Assembly (NCBI GenBank): GCA_031396305.1 | Contig: JANNKM010000404.1 | Span: 1-8,425, forward strand | Direction: 5' to 3' | From: JAEMQF01 sp031396305 | GTDB lineage: Bacteria; Pseudomonadota; Gammaproteobacteria; Burkholderiales; Burkholderiaceae_C | Length of the DNA stretch: 8,425 nt | Part shown: piece after piece, positions 5,262 through 8,425 of the stretch | Layout of the letters: each line of letters opens with the position of its first letter | How positions within the stretch are numbered: the stretch's first letter is position 1 | Translations under genes and position numbers: made by a program | The notes under the pieces: generated by a model | What the model was told of the DNA's origin: nothing | Seen by the model: the letters and a program-made list of their open reading frames with translations, nothing else | Database searches by the model: none

Positions 5262-8200
5262 ATGAATCAGCAAGGGAGAAACGCCATGCAGGCAAAACGT
5301 TCGATTCGACATCGCTTCCCATCACGCAGCGCCGTCGCAGGCGCCGCGGCAGCGCTCGTGTTCGCACTGGCGGGATGCGGCAACGGGAGCGAGGGCACCG
5401 TGGCGGGCGACGTTCCGGTGGCGTACGTCCAGCGCTCGAGCGCATTGGGCATGAACCCCACCGACGGCGCTCCCAGCGCACCCGGCGGCGACCTGATGCT
5501 GCGCGAAAAGTCCTCCCCCAGTGCCACCGAACACAACCTCACCGCCCGCTTCACGCAGGGCGTGGGCGACGCGTCGGACCCCGAGGTCTCCTACGACGGC
5601 AAGAAGATCGTGTTCGCGATGCGGTGCCCGACGAGCAACACGTCGACCGTCAACGGCGCCAGCGGCACGCCCGTGCCGGCGTGCACGGGCCGGTGGAACA
5701 TCTGGGAATACGACATGACGGGCACGGGCATGACGAACGGCACGTTCCGTCGCCTGACAGCGTCTACCCAAGACGACGACGTCGATCCGGCCTATCTGCC
5801 CGCGAACGGTGGCTTCGTTTTCGCGTCGAACCGGCAGGCCAAGTCGAAGCTCAATCAGGCGCTGAACAAACAGTACAAGGCGCTCGACGAATACGAGCGC
5901 GAGACCGTGCTGAACCTGCACACGATGGACAACGCCGGCGGCAACATCACGCAGATCACATTCAATCAAAGCCATGACCGCAACCCCATCGTGCGCGCGG
6001 ACGGCGACATCATGTTCTCGCGCTGGGAACACGTGGGAGACCGCAATCGCTTTGCGATCTTCACCGTCAAGCCCGACGGCACCAACATGTTCGTGTTCTA
6101 TGGTGCGCAAAGCCCGGGCAACAGCTTCCTGCATCCGCGCGAGATGGATCCGAACGGCCCGTTCAAGGGTTACCTCTCATCGTCGCTGATGCCGCTCTCG
6201 CGCACGCAGGAAGGCGGGGCGCTGATGTTCATCAACGCCAAGGACTATTCGGAACACAACACGCCGGCAAACACGACGGTTCCGGCTCAAGGCGGCCAGA
6301 CATCGATCACTGCAGCGTCGGTGAGCTCGGGTCGCGGCTTGTCGCTGGGCGGCCGGGTGACTACGCCGTACCCGCTGTGGGACGGAACGAACCGCGTGCT
6401 CGTCGCTTACCACACGTGCTTTGCAACGCGCAACAACGTCGTCGTCCCGTGCGCCGACCTGACCACCGCCGAGCTGGCGATGCTGTCCGATAACAACCGC
6501 CTGGCTGCGGCTGTCGCCGCCTCGCCGGTGCAGGACAACGTGCCCTCTGCCTACGGCATCTACATGTTCAATCCGACGAATCAGACCTGGCTGAGCGTTG
6601 CCGCACCGCCGGCCGGCTCCATGAACACCGACCCAGTGGCGATCCAGCCGCGCGCCGAGCCCACCGTGATCCCGCCCACCGCCGTCGACTCGGCTCTGGC
6701 AGCGCTAGACATGGCGACCATCGAAGTGCGCAGCATCTACGACACCGACGGCCTGAATCGCATGGCCGAGCAGATGCTGACCGCCGCGGATCGGCCCGCG
6801 GGTTGTGCCCAGGGCATCGCTCAGACCACCCCCAGCGACCCGATGGATACACGTCCGCAGGTGGCCGACATCGCGCGCATCAAGAATCCGGCCGATCCGG
6901 CGTACCGTTGTGCCCCACCGCGATTCGTCCGCGTGACGCGCGCTGTGGCTCCGCCAAGCAGTTCGATGGGACTGGACGCGGCGATCGGCGAGACCGAGTT
7001 CGAAATGCAGCAGATCCTCGGCTACGCCCAGGTCGAACCCGACGGTTCGTTCAAGCTGAGCGTTCCCGCCGACGTGCCGCTGGGCATTTCGGTCATCGAC
7101 TCGCAAGGCCGTGCGTTCCAGACCCACACCAACTGGATCCAGGTTCGCCCGGGCGAGCGCCGCACCTGCGACGGCTGCCACAGCCCGCGCCGCGGTGCCG
7201 CGTTGAACTCCGGCGCAGTGGTCAATTCCACCCCCACGCTGTCAGGGCTGAACCCCGCTTTGGCCTCGCTGCACCAACCGGGTGAAACCATGGCCTCGTT
7301 GCGCACGCGTCAGGACCCGAGCGTGCTGAACCTGATGCCCAGCATGACCTACACCGACGTGTGGGCGAATGTGCCCAGCGACGCGCGTGCGCCGATTTCC
7401 CTGCTCTACAGCGGCAATCCGAATCCGGCAGACGACCTGGCAACTCTTCCGCCCGTGAACGGCGTCATCAACTATCCGCAGCATGTGCAGCCGCTGTGGA
7501 CACGCGACCGTGGAGCAAACACATGCACGAATTGCCACAACGACCCGGTCAAGCTTGACTTGCGGGCGAACTCGGCTGGCACAGGCCGCCTGGTCTCGTA
7601 CGAAGAACTGCTCGTGGGCGATCCGGTGCTCGGCGCGAACGGCCAACCAGTCGTCGTCATCCGAGACGGCGTTCCGGAAATCGAGCGCGGCGCGCCGCTG
7701 GTCGACGCGAGTTCGGGCTCGATGAACACTGCCGGCATCGCGCGCAAGAGCCGCCTCGGGGAAATCATGTTCGGCCAGACCTTGCTTGCGGGCACGGCAG
7801 CGCGCACCGCGCACCCGAACCCGCCCAACACCGCACCGAACCACGCGACGCTGCTCAATGCAGCGGAAAAACGCCTGATCTCGGAGTGGATGGACCTGGG
7901 CGGCCAGTACTACAACGACCCCTTCGGCGTCGGCAGCACGGTGCGCACCGTCACCGGACTGAGCCAGGCCAGCTTTGCGGCCACGGTGCAGCCGATCCTG
8001 AACAGCACCTGCGCCGCCAGTTGCCACCAGGCGGGAGGTACCGGTTCGACAGTGCCCGCGGGCACCACGTTCGCGCAGAACCGTTTTGTGCTGACCGGCA
8101 GCGCCGAAGGTGACTACAACGTGACGCTGGCGATGATCTCCAATACCTGCCTGCCGGCGTCGAATTCGTTGCTCAGCCGGCCCTCCACCAACCCGCACCC

Positions 8201-8288
8201 GGCCGCCAGCACCGCTGCCGTGCTGCCGGTGGGCAGCGCGAACTACAACGCGATCATGAGCTGGATCGCCACTGGCGGCTGCCCATGA
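5262..8288 (+). CDS. HzsA-like multiheme lipoprotein (hydrazine synthase alpha-subunit-related, PD40/propeller plus cytochrome c motifs)
   Basis: Predicted exported redox lipoprotein of 1008 residues; substrate unknown. It has a basic n-region, a hydrophobic stretch (24-37) and lipobox LAGC with Cys39, followed by Gly-Asn, which suggests an outer-membrane anchor. Residues about 106-330 carry TolB/PD40-like blades such as DPEVSYDGKKIVF, DPAYLPANGGFVFASNR and DRNPIVRADGDIMFSRWE. A beta-rich domain (about 587-635) leads into CDGCH (636-640), the layout seen in HzsA-related proteins. Two cytochrome-like modules follow. One has VQP at 742, CTNCH at 755-759 and EWMDLGGQYYNDP near 875-887. The other has VQP at 909, CAASCH at 917-922 and SWIATGGCP at the end. 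The last is CX3CH, not CXXCH. Paired cysteines such as 122 and 141 suggest disulfides. The alternative ATG at 5286 removes eight residues. It is cotranscribed with apbE. No HzsB or HzsC gene is present, so hydrazine synthesis is not implied. I am sure of the export and heme motifs, and moderately sure of the HzsA relationship. Confidence 0.85.
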   Translation: MNQQGRNAMQAKRSIRHRFPSRSAVAGAAAALVFALAGCGNGSEGTVAGDVPVAYVQRSSALGMNPTDGAPSAPGGDLMLREKSSPSATEHNLTARFTQGVGDASDPEVSYDGKKIVFAMRCPTSNTSTVNGASGTPVPACTGRWNIWEYDMTGTGMTNGTFRRLTASTQDDDVDPAYLPANGGFVFASNRQAKSKLNQALNKQYKALDEYERETVLNLHTMDNAGGNITQITFNQSHDRNPIVRADGDIMFSRWEHVGDRNRFAIFTVKPDGTNMFVFYGAQSPGNSFLHPREMDPNGPFKGYLSSSLMPLSRTQEGGALMFINAKDYSEHNTPANTTVPAQGGQTSITAASVSSGRGLSLGGRVTTPYPLWDGTNRVLVAYHTCFATRNNVVVPCADLTTAELAMLSDNNRLAAAVAASPVQDNVPSAYGIYMFNPTNQTWLSVAAPPAGSMNTDPVAIQPRAEPTVIPPTAVDSALAALDMATIEVRSIYDTDGLNRMAEQMLTAADRPAGCAQGIAQTTPSDPMDTRPQVADIARIKNPADPAYRCAPPRFVRVTRAVAPPSSSMGLDAAIGETEFEMQQILGYAQVEPDGSFKLSVPADVPLGISVIDSQGRAFQTHTNWIQVRPGERRTCDGCHSPRRGAALNSGAVVNSTPTLSGLNPALASLHQPGETMASLRTRQDPSVLNLMPSMTYTDVWANVPSDARAPISLLYSGNPNPADDLATLPPVNGVINYPQHVQPLWTRDRGANTCTNCHNDPVKLDLRANSAGTGRLVSYEELLVGDPVLGANGQPVVVIRDGVPEIERGAPLVDASSGSMNTAGIARKSRLGEIMFGQTLLAGTAARTAHPNPPNTAPNHATLLNAAEKRLISEWMDLGGQYYNDPFGVGSTVRTVTGLSQASFAATVQPILNSTCAASCHQAGGTGSTVPAGTTFAQNRFVLTGSAEGDYNVTLAMISNTCLPASNSLLSRPSTNPHPAASTAAVLPVGSANYNAIMSWIATGGCP

Positions 8289-8422
8289 TCGACGCATCCC
8301 ACGCCCGGCGTTCGCGGTGGGTGCGGCACCGAAGCGCCGCACTCGCCTGCGGACTCGGCCCCAGCCCCACCGCGTGGCGGGGCCGGGGGGGGGATACGGT
8401 AGACAACACCCCCCCCCGGTAA
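8285..8422 (+). other. Short open frame overlapping the HzsA-like stop (ATGA), doubtful
   Basis: An ATG at 8285 overlaps the TGA of the HzsA-like gene by four bases, a common arrangement for coupled genes. It opens a 45-codon frame beginning MIDASHARRSRW and ending at TAA 8420-8422. The product is rich in Arg, Gly and Pro, reads through both a G9 and a C9 run, and resembles no family I know. It may be chance, or the start of a real gene broken by sequence error in the homopolymers. Confidence 0.15.
8364..8419 (+). terminator. Two GC-rich inverted repeats downstream of the HzsA-like gene, possible terminator
   Basis: The first hairpin pairs 8364-8371 with 8376-8383 around loop GCGT, with one A-C mismatch. 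The second pairs 8383-8393 (CC then nine G) with 8409-8419 (nine C then GG), 11 exact pairs around a 15-base loop. TAAAAC rather than a T-run follows, so this is not a textbook intrinsic terminator. The equal-length homopolymers close to the end of the sequence could also be an assembly artefact. Confidence 0.35.
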
Positions 8423-8425
8423 AAC

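Noticed and set aside
5502..5540. Possible flavinylation site in the HzsA-like protein (SPSATEH)
   Set aside because: Only the Ser-Ala-Thr core resembles ApbE target motifs. There is no FMN-binding domain around it, and it sits in a linker just after the lipoprotein signal.
5322..6134. 270-codon minus-strand frame opposite the start of the HzsA-like gene
   Set aside because: Low-complexity Arg/Val/His product with no ribosome site or family motif. It overlaps the signal peptide and propeller coding region.
5262..8288. Reading the window as an anammox hydrazine-synthesis locus
   Set aside because: HzsB, HzsC and hydrazine dehydrogenase genes are absent, the gene content looks like Burkholderiales, and the Tyr expected after the first heme motif is missing.
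7242..8342. 366-codon minus-strand frame opposite the HzsA-like gene
   Set aside because: Shadow frame in high-GC DNA, rich in Arg, His and Gly. The plus-strand frame has clear domains and heme motifs.

Overview
The window is high-GC DNA from a proteobacterium, most likely a betaproteobacterium of the order Burkholderiales. I judge this from the overall GC-rich codon use and from the look of the CorA, GrdB-like and ApbE proteins. No genus can be fixed from the sequence alone. It holds five convincing protein-coding genes. I see no RNA gene, insertion sequence, CRISPR array or prophage gene.

Layout. (1) 34-1770, minus strand: a complete IlvD/Edd-family sugar-acid dehydratase closest to L-arabinonate dehydratase. 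(2) 1864-2760, plus strand, divergent from it: a GrdB/PrdB-like protein (glycine/sarcosine/betaine/D-proline reductase B family) with a CxxCH redox motif instead of selenocysteine. (3) 2761-2920: a structured spacer between convergent genes, with two 49-bp near-identical repeats, each folding into a hairpin, around a third perfect hairpin. (4) 2921-3886, minus strand: a CorA-type magnesium/cobalt channel. (5) 3887-4231: 345 bp without a convincing gene, between divergent corA and apbE, containing a tandem 10-mer beside the corA start. (6) 4232-5236, plus strand: an ApbE-type FAD:protein FMN transferase. (7) 5262-8288, plus strand, 25 bp behind apbE: a 1008-residue lipoprotein with beta-propeller-like repeats and three cytochrome c heme-attachment motifs, resembling the alpha subunit of hydrazine synthase (HzsA). 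(8) 8289-8425: a short GC-rich tail with strong inverted repeats and two 9-base homopolymers, possibly a sequence end.

How the parts fit. The apbE and HzsA-like genes almost certainly form one operon. Both products belong to extracytoplasmic redox chemistry: covalent flavin attachment and c-type heme electron transfer. No flavin-acceptor protein is visible, so the ApbE target, if local, must lie beyond position 8425. The dehydratase and the GrdB-like gene share a short intergenic region and may be co-regulated, but no shared pathway can be shown. CorA looks like an unrelated housekeeping gene. The HzsA-like protein is the least ordinary item. It should not be read as evidence of hydrazine synthesis or anammox.
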